NCBI GenBank assembly: GCA_034435275.1
Contig: DAOTXP010000047.1
Span: 1 to 25,608, forward strand
Direction of reading: 5' to 3'
From: JBFMCC01 sp034435275
GTDB taxonomy: Bacteria; Chloroflexota; Anaerolineae; Anaerolineales; Villigracilaceae
DNA: 25,608 nucleotides
The position numbers and the translations under genes were made by a program. Of the stretch, positions 15,539-21,801 are shown piece after piece (position 1 is the first letter of the stretch; the number at the start of each line of letters is the position of its first letter). Below the pieces are notes generated by a model. It did no database searches. It saw only the letters and a list, made by a program, of their open reading frames with translations, and was not told where the DNA came from.

Positions 15539-15576
15539 CAGTCGTCAGCAGACAGTCGCTGATGATTGATGACTGG
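15539..15576. repeat. Phased heptad palindrome at rplQ-truA junction
   Basis: Three 7-bp units resembling CAGTCGT (15539-15559) are followed by TGATGATTGATGACTG (15560-15575), whose reverse complement again gives CAGTCAT-type units. The result is an imperfect palindrome with a 7-bp rhythm. It ends 5 nt before the preferred truA start and so replaces any normal ribosome binding site. The unit is similar to the CAGTNAT repeat inside copA. Confidence 0.55.
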
Positions 15577-15580
15577 CACG

Positions 15581-16330
15581 ATGGCACGTTACCAGTTGAT
15601 CCTTGCCTACGACGGTACCGACTTTCTCGGCAGTCAACGGCAGGCCAGGCACCGGACGGTTCAGGCGGAGTTGGAAGAGGCCCTGCAGACCCTCGGCTGG
15701 GCGGGACGATCCATTCTGATAGCGGGGCGTACCGACAGCGGCGTCCATGCCAGCGGGCAGGTCGCCGCCTTCGACTTCGAGTGGGCGCACAGCCCCGACG
15801 AGTTACGCGCCGCCTTGAATGCCTGCCTGCCACGCGACATGGCCGTACGCCATGTCCGCGAGGCGCCCGCCTCGTTTCATCCCCGCTTCGACGCAACCGC
15901 GCGGCGCTATCGCTATCGCCTGTTCTGTGACCCGGTCCGCGATCCCAATCGTGAGCGTGTTGCCTGGAGAGTATGGCCCGGGTTCGATGAAGCGGTTTTG
16001 CATGAGGCGGCTTCACTGTTCCTCGGGCGGCACGATTTCTCGGCCTTCGGCTCGCCGACCCGTGCGAAGGGAGGCACCCTCCGCACGGTGACGCTCTCGG
16101 CGTGGAAGCGGTACGAGGATGAGTGGCAGTTCGAAGTCCGGGCGGATGCGTTTCTGTATCGCATGGTGCGGAGGCTGGTCTTCGTCCAGGTGGCCGCGGC
16201 GCAGGGACGGTTATCCGTCCAGTCCATTGCCGACGCGTTGGGGAAGCCGTCCAAGCTCCTCGCGGGTCTCGCTCCGGCGCATGGTCTGACGCTGGTTGAG
16301 GTATCGTACAAGGATCAAAGTTCAAAGTAA
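15581..16330 (+). CDS. truA: tRNA pseudouridine(38-40) synthase TruA
   Basis: TruA converts uridines 38-40 of the tRNA anticodon stem to pseudouridine. Starting at ATG 15581 gives 249 residues, MARYQLILAYDGTDFLGSQR; ATG 15569 is an upstream option. The catalytic Asp is D52 in AGRTDSGVHASGQVAAFDFE. Later motifs are HDFSAFGSP and the FLYRMVRRLVFVQVAAAQG helix. No clear Shine-Dalgarno sequence precedes it; a palindromic repeat lies there instead. Its last seven codons coincide with a heptad repeat, so the natural C-terminus may have been remodelled. It lies between rplQ and rplM, a common bacterial arrangement. Confidence 0.96.
   Translation: MARYQLILAYDGTDFLGSQRQARHRTVQAELEEALQTLGWAGRSILIAGRTDSGVHASGQVAAFDFEWAHSPDELRAALNACLPRDMAVRHVREAPASFHPRFDATARRYRYRLFCDPVRDPNRERVAWRVWPGFDEAVLHEAASLFLGRHDFSAFGSPTRAKGGTLRTVTLSAWKRYEDEWQFEVRADAFLYRMVRRLVFVQVAAAQGRLSVQSIADALGKPSKLLAGLAPAHGLTLVEVSYKDQSSK
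16310..16330 (+). repeat. Three-heptad repeat forming the truA 3' end
   Basis: Three consecutive 7-bp units (AAGGATC, AAAGTTC, AAAGTAA at 16310-16330) encode the last residues KDQSSK and the stop of truA. The unit resembles the AAGGTCA heptads inside mazG. The tract is short, so it could be chance, but it matches the style of the other repeats here. Confidence 0.4.
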
Positions 16331-16354
16331 ATTCTGTCTGTAAGTGGAGAGACG

Positions 16355-16795
16355 ATGTTCAAAACCTATTATCCCAAAGCGGGCGAGATCGAGCGCAAGT
16401 GGTTCGTGGTGGATGCCAGCGGCCAGAATCTGGGCCGCATGGCGACGGCCATTGCCCGCGTGTTGCTCGGTAAACATAAGCCGACCTTCACGCCGGGCGT
16501 GGAGATGGGCGATTACGTGGTGGTGGTGAACGCCGGCAAAGTGACCGTGACCGGCACGAAGACCGCCAGCCGCCTCACGACCAAGATGTATTACCGCCAC
16601 TCCGGCTACCCCGGCGGCCTGAAGTCCATCTCGCTGCGCGACCAGTTGAAGTCCCGCCCCGACCGTGCCATCCGCGCCGCGGTGTGGGGTATGCTGCCGC
16701 ACAACCGCCGCGGCCGCTCCATCCTGAAGCGGCTGAAGATTTACGCCGAGGCCGAGCATCCACACACCATGCAGAACCCCCAGCCTCTGAAGTAG
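16355..16795 (+). CDS. rplM: 50S ribosomal protein L13
   Basis: L13 is one of the earliest 50S assembly proteins. The 146-residue sequence has MFKTYYPKAGEIERKWFVVD, ASGQNLGRMATAIARVLLGK, KMYYRHSGYPGGLKSISLRD and the AVWGMLPHNRRGRSILKRLK block. GGAGAG lies 5 nt before the ATG. It pairs with rpsI, 16 nt downstream, as in nearly all bacteria. Confidence 0.98.
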   Translation: MFKTYYPKAGEIERKWFVVDASGQNLGRMATAIARVLLGKHKPTFTPGVEMGDYVVVVNAGKVTVTGTKTASRLTTKMYYRHSGYPGGLKSISLRDQLKSRPDRAIRAAVWGMLPHNRRGRSILKRLKIYAEAEHPHTMQNPQPLK

Positions 16796-16811
16796 AAAGG
16801 AACGAGGAATC

Positions 16812-17207
16812 ATGTCTGTTCAATATTTCGAGGGCATTGGCCGCCGCAAGGAAAGCACCGCCCGCGTTCGCCTCATGAGCGGCACCGGCAAGTTCATGGT
16901 CAACCAGAAAGAGGCGGAGGCTTACTTCTCTCGCCTCGGCGACCTGGCAAGCGTCCTCGCCCCGCTGGCTGTCGTTGGCCAGGACAGCAAGACTTACGAT
17001 ATTTCGGTGTCCGTCAGCGGCGGCGGCGTGAGCGGCCAGACCGAGGCCGTGCGCCTGGGCATGGCGCGCGCCCTGGTCAAGATGAACGCCGACTGGAATG
17101 CAACCATGCGCAAAGCGGGTTTCCTGACGCGCGATGCGCGTATCAAGGAGCGCAAGAAACCCGGCCTCAAGCGCGCCCGCAAGGCCCCGACCTACACCAA
17201 GCGTTAG
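16812..17207 (+). CDS. rpsI: 30S ribosomal protein S9
   Basis: S9 is a 30S head protein whose C-terminal tail contacts P-site tRNA. The 131-residue protein has YFEGIGRRKESTARVRLMSG, VSVSGGGVSGQTEAVRLGMA, RALVKMNADWNATMRKAGFL and the invariant end KARKAPTYTKR with the required terminal Arg. AAAGGAACGAGGA precedes it. A phased palindrome that could terminate transcription begins 3 nt after the stop. Confidence 0.98.
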   Translation: MSVQYFEGIGRRKESTARVRLMSGTGKFMVNQKEAEAYFSRLGDLASVLAPLAVVGQDSKTYDISVSVSGGGVSGQTEAVRLGMARALVKMNADWNATMRKAGFLTRDARIKERKKPGLKRARKAPTYTKR

Positions 17208-17210
17208 TTC

Positions 17211-17284
17211 TAAAACAAAAGACGTAAAACAAAACGTGATGCGTGATTGCTGTTATGATTACGCATTACGTTTTATGTTTAACA
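17211..17284. repeat. Phased heptad palindrome between rpsI and mazG
   Basis: The right half reads as four 7-bp units of GATTACG/CATTACG/TTTTATG type (17257-17284). The left half (about 17223-17250) is their imperfect complement, giving an AT-rich stem around 17232-17247/17258-17273 with G-U wobbles. A-rich sequence lies before and TTTT after, so it may also act as a terminator for rplM-rpsI and leave mazG with its own or reduced expression. It belongs to the same architectural family as the other repeats here. Confidence 0.55.
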
Positions 17285-17294
17285 GGATTGGATT

Positions 17295-18392
17295 ATGGAA
17301 CTCTCCCTGGTGACTTCCACGCTCGACGCGCTCCGCCTCTCCTCGACCCCGCGCCTGGTCCTGCTCGAAGCGCGGACTCTACAATCCGCGCACGTGCCGC
17401 CCTACCCGCCCGACCTGCCCGCCCTGTTGATGGGAGTGGACTCGCCTGAACTGGCCGCGCATATCCGCGAGGTGTTGCTGGCGGTGTATCCGGGAGAGCA
17501 CGAGGTACATCTTGTCGAAGGTCAAAGGTCAAAAGTCGAACGATTGAACGACCTGGGACCTTCGACTTTCAATTTTCAACCTTCAACCTGCATCTACATC
17601 CCCCCGCTAGTGGAAGGGACCGCCTTCGAATCCTTCCACGAGATCGTCGCTCATTTGCGCGCCCCGAACGGCTGTCCGTGGGACCGCGAGCAGACGCACG
17701 AGTCCCTGCGGAAGCATTTGCTCGAAGAGGCCTATGAAGCCATTTCGGCCATCGACTCGGGTGATTTCGCGTCCATGCGGGAGGAATTCGGCGATCTGCT
17801 TCTGCAAATCGTATTACAGGCCCAGATCGCCCGCGAGGAGGGACGGTTCAATGTCAATGATGTGATTCATGGAATTCATGCAAAAATCGTCCGCCGCCAT
17901 CCGCACGTGTTCGACGACCTTGAATTGAGCGGTGTGGACGGTGTGCTTGCAAACTGGGAGAAATTGAAGGAAAAAGAAAGAAGGGATAAAAAAGAGCAGA
18001 AGGGGTTGTTGGACGGCGTGCCTCTGACACTGCCTGCCCTCAGCCAGGCGCAGGAATACCAGGACCGCGCCGCGCGGGTGGGCTTCGATTGGCCGGAGAT
18101 CGAAGGCGTGTTGGAGAAAATCGCGGAGGAAGTCGAGGAAGTCAAACGCGCCGATAATGAAAGGGAACTGGCCGCAGAGATAGGCGACTTGTTGTTCGCC
18201 CTCGTGAACCTGGCGCGCTGGAAGAAGGTGGATGCCGAGTCGGTATTGCGCGAGACGAATTCGCGCTTCAAGCGCCGCTTTGCTTATATCGAAAATGGCG
18301 CAAGGGAACAGGGGCGCAGTCTCAGTGAACTCTCGTTGGACGAAATGGAGTCCTTGTGGCAGCAGGCAAAGAAATTGAATAAACACGACTGA
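17295..18392 (+). CDS. mazG: MazG-type NTP pyrophosphohydrolase with remnant N-domain
   Basis: MazG hydrolyses nucleoside triphosphates to monophosphates and pyrophosphate and helps clear abnormal nucleotides. The 365-residue protein has two MazG domains. The first starts near residue 111 (AHLRAPNGCPWDREQTHESL) with EExxE at 144-148 and ExxD at 164-167. The second, near 285-330, has EEVEEVK and EIGD. Residues 1 to about 105 resemble the C-terminal half of the tetrapyrrole-methylase-like domain fused to MazG in YabN-type proteins (YPGEHEVHLV, then CIYIPPL), but the catalytic N-half is absent. A heptad repeat lies inside this remnant (residues about 75-97). Gene and function are secure; the remnant reading is from memory of the family. 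Confidence 0.93.
   Translation: MELSLVTSTLDALRLSSTPRLVLLEARTLQSAHVPPYPPDLPALLMGVDSPELAAHIREVLLAVYPGEHEVHLVEGQRSKVERLNDLGPSTFNFQPSTCIYIPPLVEGTAFESFHEIVAHLRAPNGCPWDREQTHESLRKHLLEEAYEAISAIDSGDFASMREEFGDLLLQIVLQAQIAREEGRFNVNDVIHGIHAKIVRRHPHVFDDLELSGVDGVLANWEKLKEKERRDKKEQKGLLDGVPLTLPALSQAQEYQDRAARVGFDWPEIEGVLEKIAEEVEEVKRADNERELAAEIGDLLFALVNLARWKKVDAESVLRETNSRFKRRFAYIENGAREQGRSLSELSLDEMESLWQQAKKLNKHD
17518..17585 (+). repeat. Phased heptad palindrome inside mazG
   Basis: Heptads of AAGGTCA type run from 17518, and a mirror set (ACCTTCG, ACTTTCA and similar) ends at 17585. AAAGTCGAA (17532-17540) pairs exactly with TTCGACTTT (17561-17569). The tract is read in frame as residues 75-97 of MazG, which look unlike the flanking domain. 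About four units, a 12-nt centre and four units can be counted. Confidence 0.6.
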
Positions 18393-18509
18393 GCGGCAGT
18401 AACATGACCGGCGCAATCATCACGGACGAGCAGTTGAATCAGGCTTACTCCGTCAAGGATGCCATCCTGCCAGACGGCTCGATTGGGCAGTAGGTCCAGT
18501 TGCCGATCA

Positions 18510-18547
18510 ACGGGATGGCGATTACATTTGTCATCCCGTTTTTATTT
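18510..18547 (+). terminator. Intrinsic terminator after mazG
   Basis: A perfect 8-bp stem (ACGGGATG 18510-18517; CATCCCGT 18532-18539) is followed by TTTTATTT. It fits a rho-independent terminator ending the long plus-strand block. The 117 nt between the mazG stop and this stem hold nothing convincing beyond a 29-codon frame listed among the rejected items. Confidence 0.8.
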
Positions 18548-18552
18548 CGGCC

Positions 18553-19176
18553 TTAATTTGAACAGGTGAAGCGGTTGATGGCGTTGGAGAATATAGCCTG
18601 CGCGGTCGTTGTGTCGGGAGTATACGTTTTCCAGGCGAAGACGCGGTCCCCGCAGACCCAGCCCGCCACGCCTCCGAAGGGGAGCAGGGGGGAGGCGGTC
18701 GAGGTGATGGGGCTGTAGAGGATGTTCAAATCGCGGACGAGTTGGATGTCCAAACTGCCGCTGCGCGTATCCAGGCCGTCTTCGAGGATCAGGTCAATGA
18801 GGAATTGAGAGTCGGTCGCGCCGGGTGCGTGCTGCCAGAGAACCTGAATGAATAGATTCGCACTATAGGCTGCCAAAATGCCTTGTGCATAGGTACTGGG
18901 GGCGCCAGGGTTCTGTTGGGCGCTTACGTCGAAGAAAGCCATTTCGGGCGGATGGCCGATGCAGAAACTGTACTCGCAGAACAGACCGCTGGGGTCAACT
19001 CGCGTCGGCGCGGGGTAGGGGGTGAACGTCGGATAGGGAGTTGCGGCAGGAATGGCGGCGACGGTCGCGGCCACGGCCTGACGAATCGCCGCGTCGGGAT
19101 CGGGCTTGGGGCCGCAGGCCGCGCTCGAAAGCAGGAGCAGGCTGAGGGTCCAGAAAAGAAGCGGGCGGAATTTCAT
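18553..19176 (-). CDS. Putative lipoprotein of unknown function
   Basis: I do not recognise this 207-residue protein. It has a lipoprotein signal (MKFRPLLFWTLSLLLLSSAA then Cys21), so it should be anchored on the outer face of the membrane. A proline/threonine spacer follows (ATPYPTFTPYPAPT), of the kind common in Anaerolineae surface proteins, and then a domain of about 150 residues with four cysteines that could form disulfides (CEYSFC near residue 67; two more near 175 and 205). The frame is open upstream through a terminator, so I set the start at the signal-peptide Met. TATAAT lies only 6 nt before it and there is no Shine-Dalgarno, suggesting a leaderless mRNA. Confidence 0.75.
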   Translation of the reverse strand: MKFRPLLFWTLSLLLLSSAACGPKPDPDAAIRQAVAATVAAIPAATPYPTFTPYPAPTRVDPSGLFCEYSFCIGHPPEMAFFDVSAQQNPGAPSTYAQGILAAYSANLFIQVLWQHAPGATDSQFLIDLILEDGLDTRSGSLDIQLVRDLNILYSPITSTASPLLPFGGVAGWVCGDRVFAWKTYTPDTTTAQAIFSNAINRFTCSN

Positions 19177-19182
19177 GCGCGG

Positions 19183-19188
19183 ATTATA
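19183..19188 (-). promoter_or_regulatory. -10 element of leaderless lipoprotein promoter
   Basis: On the minus strand a perfect TATAAT is separated from the lipoprotein ATG by six bases (CCGCGC). Transcription would begin at or next to the A of the start codon. No good -35 is seen, because that region overlaps the preceding terminator hairpin. Confidence 0.5.
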
Positions 19189-19197
19189 CTGGAAAAG

Positions 19198-19231
19198 CAA
19201 AAGCCCCGTCCGTGAGTGGACGGGGCTTTTG
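19198..19231 (-). terminator. Intrinsic terminator of the nirS-type gene
   Basis: A perfect 14-bp stem (arms CAAAAGCCCCGTCC and GGACGGGGCTTTTG, 6-nt loop) lies 18 nt beyond the nitrite reductase stop codon on the minus strand. The stem's own A/T ends give a T-rich tract on both strands, so it could work in both directions. It separates the nitrite reductase from the lipoprotein gene. Confidence 0.9.
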
Positions 19232-19248
19232 TCTTGCATGCGGTCTTA

Positions 19249-21648
19249 TTAATAAACGTCGTTTACGGTGTTGTAGACGTTGAACTTGCCGGTGGGCGTG
19301 ATCAGGTCTTTGATGCGAGCGATTTCCTCGAGCGTTTCGTCGTTGTAGATCACGATCTCACCGGTTTGCCCGGGGATGTCGGCGGTGCCCCACAGGCTGA
19401 TCCAGACCTCCGTGCCATCCTTGTTGTATTCCATGTGGACGGCGCGGCCGTAGTCGCCAATCTCCCAGCATTTGTACGTCTTCGTCGGATCGGATTTGGC
19501 GATGACACAGATGGTGCGCGAGAGGGCGGGATCGGAATTCAGGACGAAGTCCACCCAGATCCACTGACTCTTGGGATGGGTTTTGATAAACAAACTGCCA
19601 GAGCCAGGGAGAGGGGTGATGCGCGTGGCCGTCCAGGCGACATCGGGATGTCCTTCGGGATCGGTGCTGATGGAGAGCATGGCGGCCTCGCCCAGATGCG
19701 GAGTGCTCCAGACGGGACCGAATTCGGGATCGATCCAATTGGCGCCGCGCCCGGGATGCGGCACGGCAGGCGAATCGACCAGGGCTTCCAGGTCGCCTTC
19801 GAGCGCATCAATGACCGCAATCTTGTTGGATTGGTTGGCGGCTACGAGGAAATAACGCTTGGTCGAGTCCCAGCCGCCGTCGTGCAGGAAGCGCTCGGCC
19901 TCGATCATGGTGATGGTCGGATTGCGCGGGTCGGCGTAGTTTACCAGCCAGACCTGGCCGGTCTCTTTGACGTTGACGATCCATTCGGGTTTGAAGTGTG
20001 AGGCAACGATGCTGGCTACGCGCGGCTCGGAATGGTATTCGCCGGTGTCGTAGGTGTAACTGCGCGTGCTGACCACCTTGAACGGTTCGAGGGTCTGCCC
20101 GTCGAGGATGACGAAGTGAGGCGGCCAGTAGCATCCGACGATGGCGTATTTATCGGTGAAGTCGCCTTCGGGGCCTTCGTATTTGCTAACTTCCACCGAG
20201 CGCGCGTCGTAGCACAACTGGGCTTCGGCCACTTTTTCGGGGATTTCCATCCACAGGTCAACGAGAGCCAGTTTTCCGTCGCGGCCGATGACGTAGGCAT
20301 AACGTCCCGTGGCGGACATGCGCGTGATGTGCACCGCGTAGCCCGTGTCCACGGTGGTAATGACTTCGTACGTGTCGCCGTCAATGATGGCGACCTGACC
20401 CGCGTCGCGCAGGGTCACGACGAAGTAGTTTTGCCAGTCGCGGGTCGTCTGTGGCGAGGCCGGGCGCTGGTCCGGCGGGACAATCAACTTCCACGAAGCC
20501 TGCATTTGTTCCAATGACATTTCAGGCGGCGCGGGCGGCTCGTTTTGCAGGAAGCGCGCCATGATGTCGGTCTGTTCTTCGGTCATGAAGCCCTGCTTGC
20601 CCCAGTCTGGCATGCCGCGCGGCGTGCCGTTGAAGATGATCGAGGCGAGCGCCAGCGTGCCTTTGGGCAGGGTGACGTCCGGGGTCAGGGCTGGGCCGGT
20701 GGCGCCTTTGCGCAGTGTGCCGTGACAGCCCGCGCAGCGTTCGAAGAAGGTCTGCTTGGCCCAGGCGAATTCCTCCTCGGTCAATTCGGGTGCGTCGCCG
20801 AGGGCGGCGGTCTCCGCTGTTCCTCCTTCAGCCAGTCGGGTGGCTGATTCAGGCAATCCGCTTAGATAATCCACAATGGCACTCAGTTCGCTCTCGCTCA
20901 AGGTGTCTTTCAATGTGGATGGCATCAGCCCGGACGGGCAGGGTCCGCTGGGACAGGTGGGCGCGACGAAGATGTTGGGGTCAACAAGACTCTCGCGGAT
21001 GTATTCGTCCGCCGACTGTGCCGCGCCGGTGTATTCACTGCTTTGCATCTGCTCGCTGGCTGTTGTCGCTATTTCTGTCAGGTCTGGGCCGATGGTGCCC
21101 ACCGCATTTGGAATGCCGGGGATGACGTGACAGGCACTGCATCCGCCTTTTTGGAACGCGGCCAAAATCGCCTCGCTCTCCGACCCTTCGGTTGTCTCGC
21201 TGCCCATCACGGCCGGCGACTCCGCCTCGGGTGCTTCCACGTTCCCCACGAGGAGATAGCCTTTCATCCCTGCTTCCGCGTGACCGGGGACGGTGTCCAT
21301 GTAAATGTAACTCCCGCTTTTTTCAGGCGCAGTGAACGTCACAGATACGCTGTTTCCCTGTCCGCTGACGCGGCTGGTCTTGGCATCGAAATCTGGGAAG
21401 AAGATGTCGTGCTCGGCGCCCTCTCCGTTAATGAGTGTCAGTGTGACGACCTCGCCGGGGCCGACTCTCAACTCGGGGTTTGCGACTCCCTCGATGTCAC
21501 TGCCGACACCGATAAAAACGAGCTTGCCGTTTTGCAGACCGGTGGTCAGAACAAAGCCGACCTCTTTGGGTGGCGTCTGTCCGCCGCAACTGCTTATGAG
21601 CACGGATATAAGCAGGCTCATGCTAAGAACTTTGGCGAGAGATTTCAT
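19249..21648 (-). CDS. nirS: Multidomain cytochrome cd1 nitrite reductase, lipoprotein
   Basis: It is predicted to reduce nitrite to nitric oxide on the outer membrane face. ATG 21648 has AGGAG upstream and gives 799 residues against the usual 550-600. In order: lipoprotein signal with C21; cupredoxin-like domain (about 30-135) with H80, H123 and M128; an extra cytochrome c domain with CSACH at 170-174; the normal NirS heme c domain with CAGCH at 305-309 and M346; and the d1 propeller from about 385. The d1 ligand H440 (GYAVHITRMSATGR) and the active-site pair H589 (LHDGGW) and H631 (PHPGRG), spaced 42 as in Pseudomonas, are all present. The end TPTGKFNVYNTVNDVY is typical. D118 stands where the type 1 copper Cys is expected. 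No heme d1 synthesis genes are in the window. NirS identity is strong; the roles of the added domains are inferred. Confidence 0.93.
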   Translation of the reverse strand: MKSLAKVLSMSLLISVLISSCGGQTPPKEVGFVLTTGLQNGKLVFIGVGSDIEGVANPELRVGPGEVVTLTLINGEGAEHDIFFPDFDAKTSRVSGQGNSVSVTFTAPEKSGSYIYMDTVPGHAEAGMKGYLLVGNVEAPEAESPAVMGSETTEGSESEAILAAFQKGGCSACHVIPGIPNAVGTIGPDLTEIATTASEQMQSSEYTGAAQSADEYIRESLVDPNIFVAPTCPSGPCPSGLMPSTLKDTLSESELSAIVDYLSGLPESATRLAEGGTAETAALGDAPELTEEEFAWAKQTFFERCAGCHGTLRKGATGPALTPDVTLPKGTLALASIIFNGTPRGMPDWGKQGFMTEEQTDIMARFLQNEPPAPPEMSLEQMQASWKLIVPPDQRPASPQTTRDWQNYFVVTLRDAGQVAIIDGDTYEVITTVDTGYAVHITRMSATGRYAYVIGRDGKLALVDLWMEIPEKVAEAQLCYDARSVEVSKYEGPEGDFTDKYAIVGCYWPPHFVILDGQTLEPFKVVSTRSYTYDTGEYHSEPRVASIVASHFKPEWIVNVKETGQVWLVNYADPRNPTITMIEAERFLHDGGWDSTKRYFLVAANQSNKIAVIDALEGDLEALVDSPAVPHPGRGANWIDPEFGPVWSTPHLGEAAMLSISTDPEGHPDVAWTATRITPLPGSGSLFIKTHPKSQWIWVDFVLNSDPALSRTICVIAKSDPTKTYKCWEIGDYGRAVHMEYNKDGTEVWISLWGTADIPGQTGEIVIYNDETLEEIARIKDLITPTGKFNVYNTVNDVY

Positions 21649-21683
21649 TGTATGCTCCTGGATTTCTTGGATTGGCAAAATTC

Positions 21684-21753
21684 GTGCGATATATCACTAA
21701 AGGTACTCCAAATGGTAGAGTTTTTCTTTGCGCTGGAGCAAATAAAAGTACCT
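21684..21753 (-). promoter_or_regulatory. Candidate Crp/Fnr operator region upstream of nirS
   Basis: The 153-nt gap between the regulator gene and nirS holds two dyads. TTTGC-N6-GCAAA (21727-21742) has the 16-bp spacing of Crp-family sites and is centred about 86 nt before the ATG. The second, GTGATATATCGCAC on the minus strand (21684-21697), has a perfect GATATATC core. A 7-bp inverted pair, AGGTACT (21701-21707) and AGTACCT (21747-21753), flanks the first. None matches TTGAT-N4-ATCAA exactly, so the assignment is tentative. Confidence 0.35.
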
Positions 21754-21801
21754 GGCCGACCGCGTCATGCTCGAAACCTCGACCCCGCATCCCGATCCTG
21801 T

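Noticed and set aside
15219..16325. Long minus-strand open frame (368 codons) opposite rplQ-truA
   Set aside because: It lies antisense to two secure genes, has Arg/Pro-rich biased composition and no recognisable motif; a shadow of high-GC coding DNA.
18404..18493. 29-codon frame between mazG and its terminator
   Set aside because: No ribosome binding site and no recognisable motif; possible relic, but not supportable as a gene.
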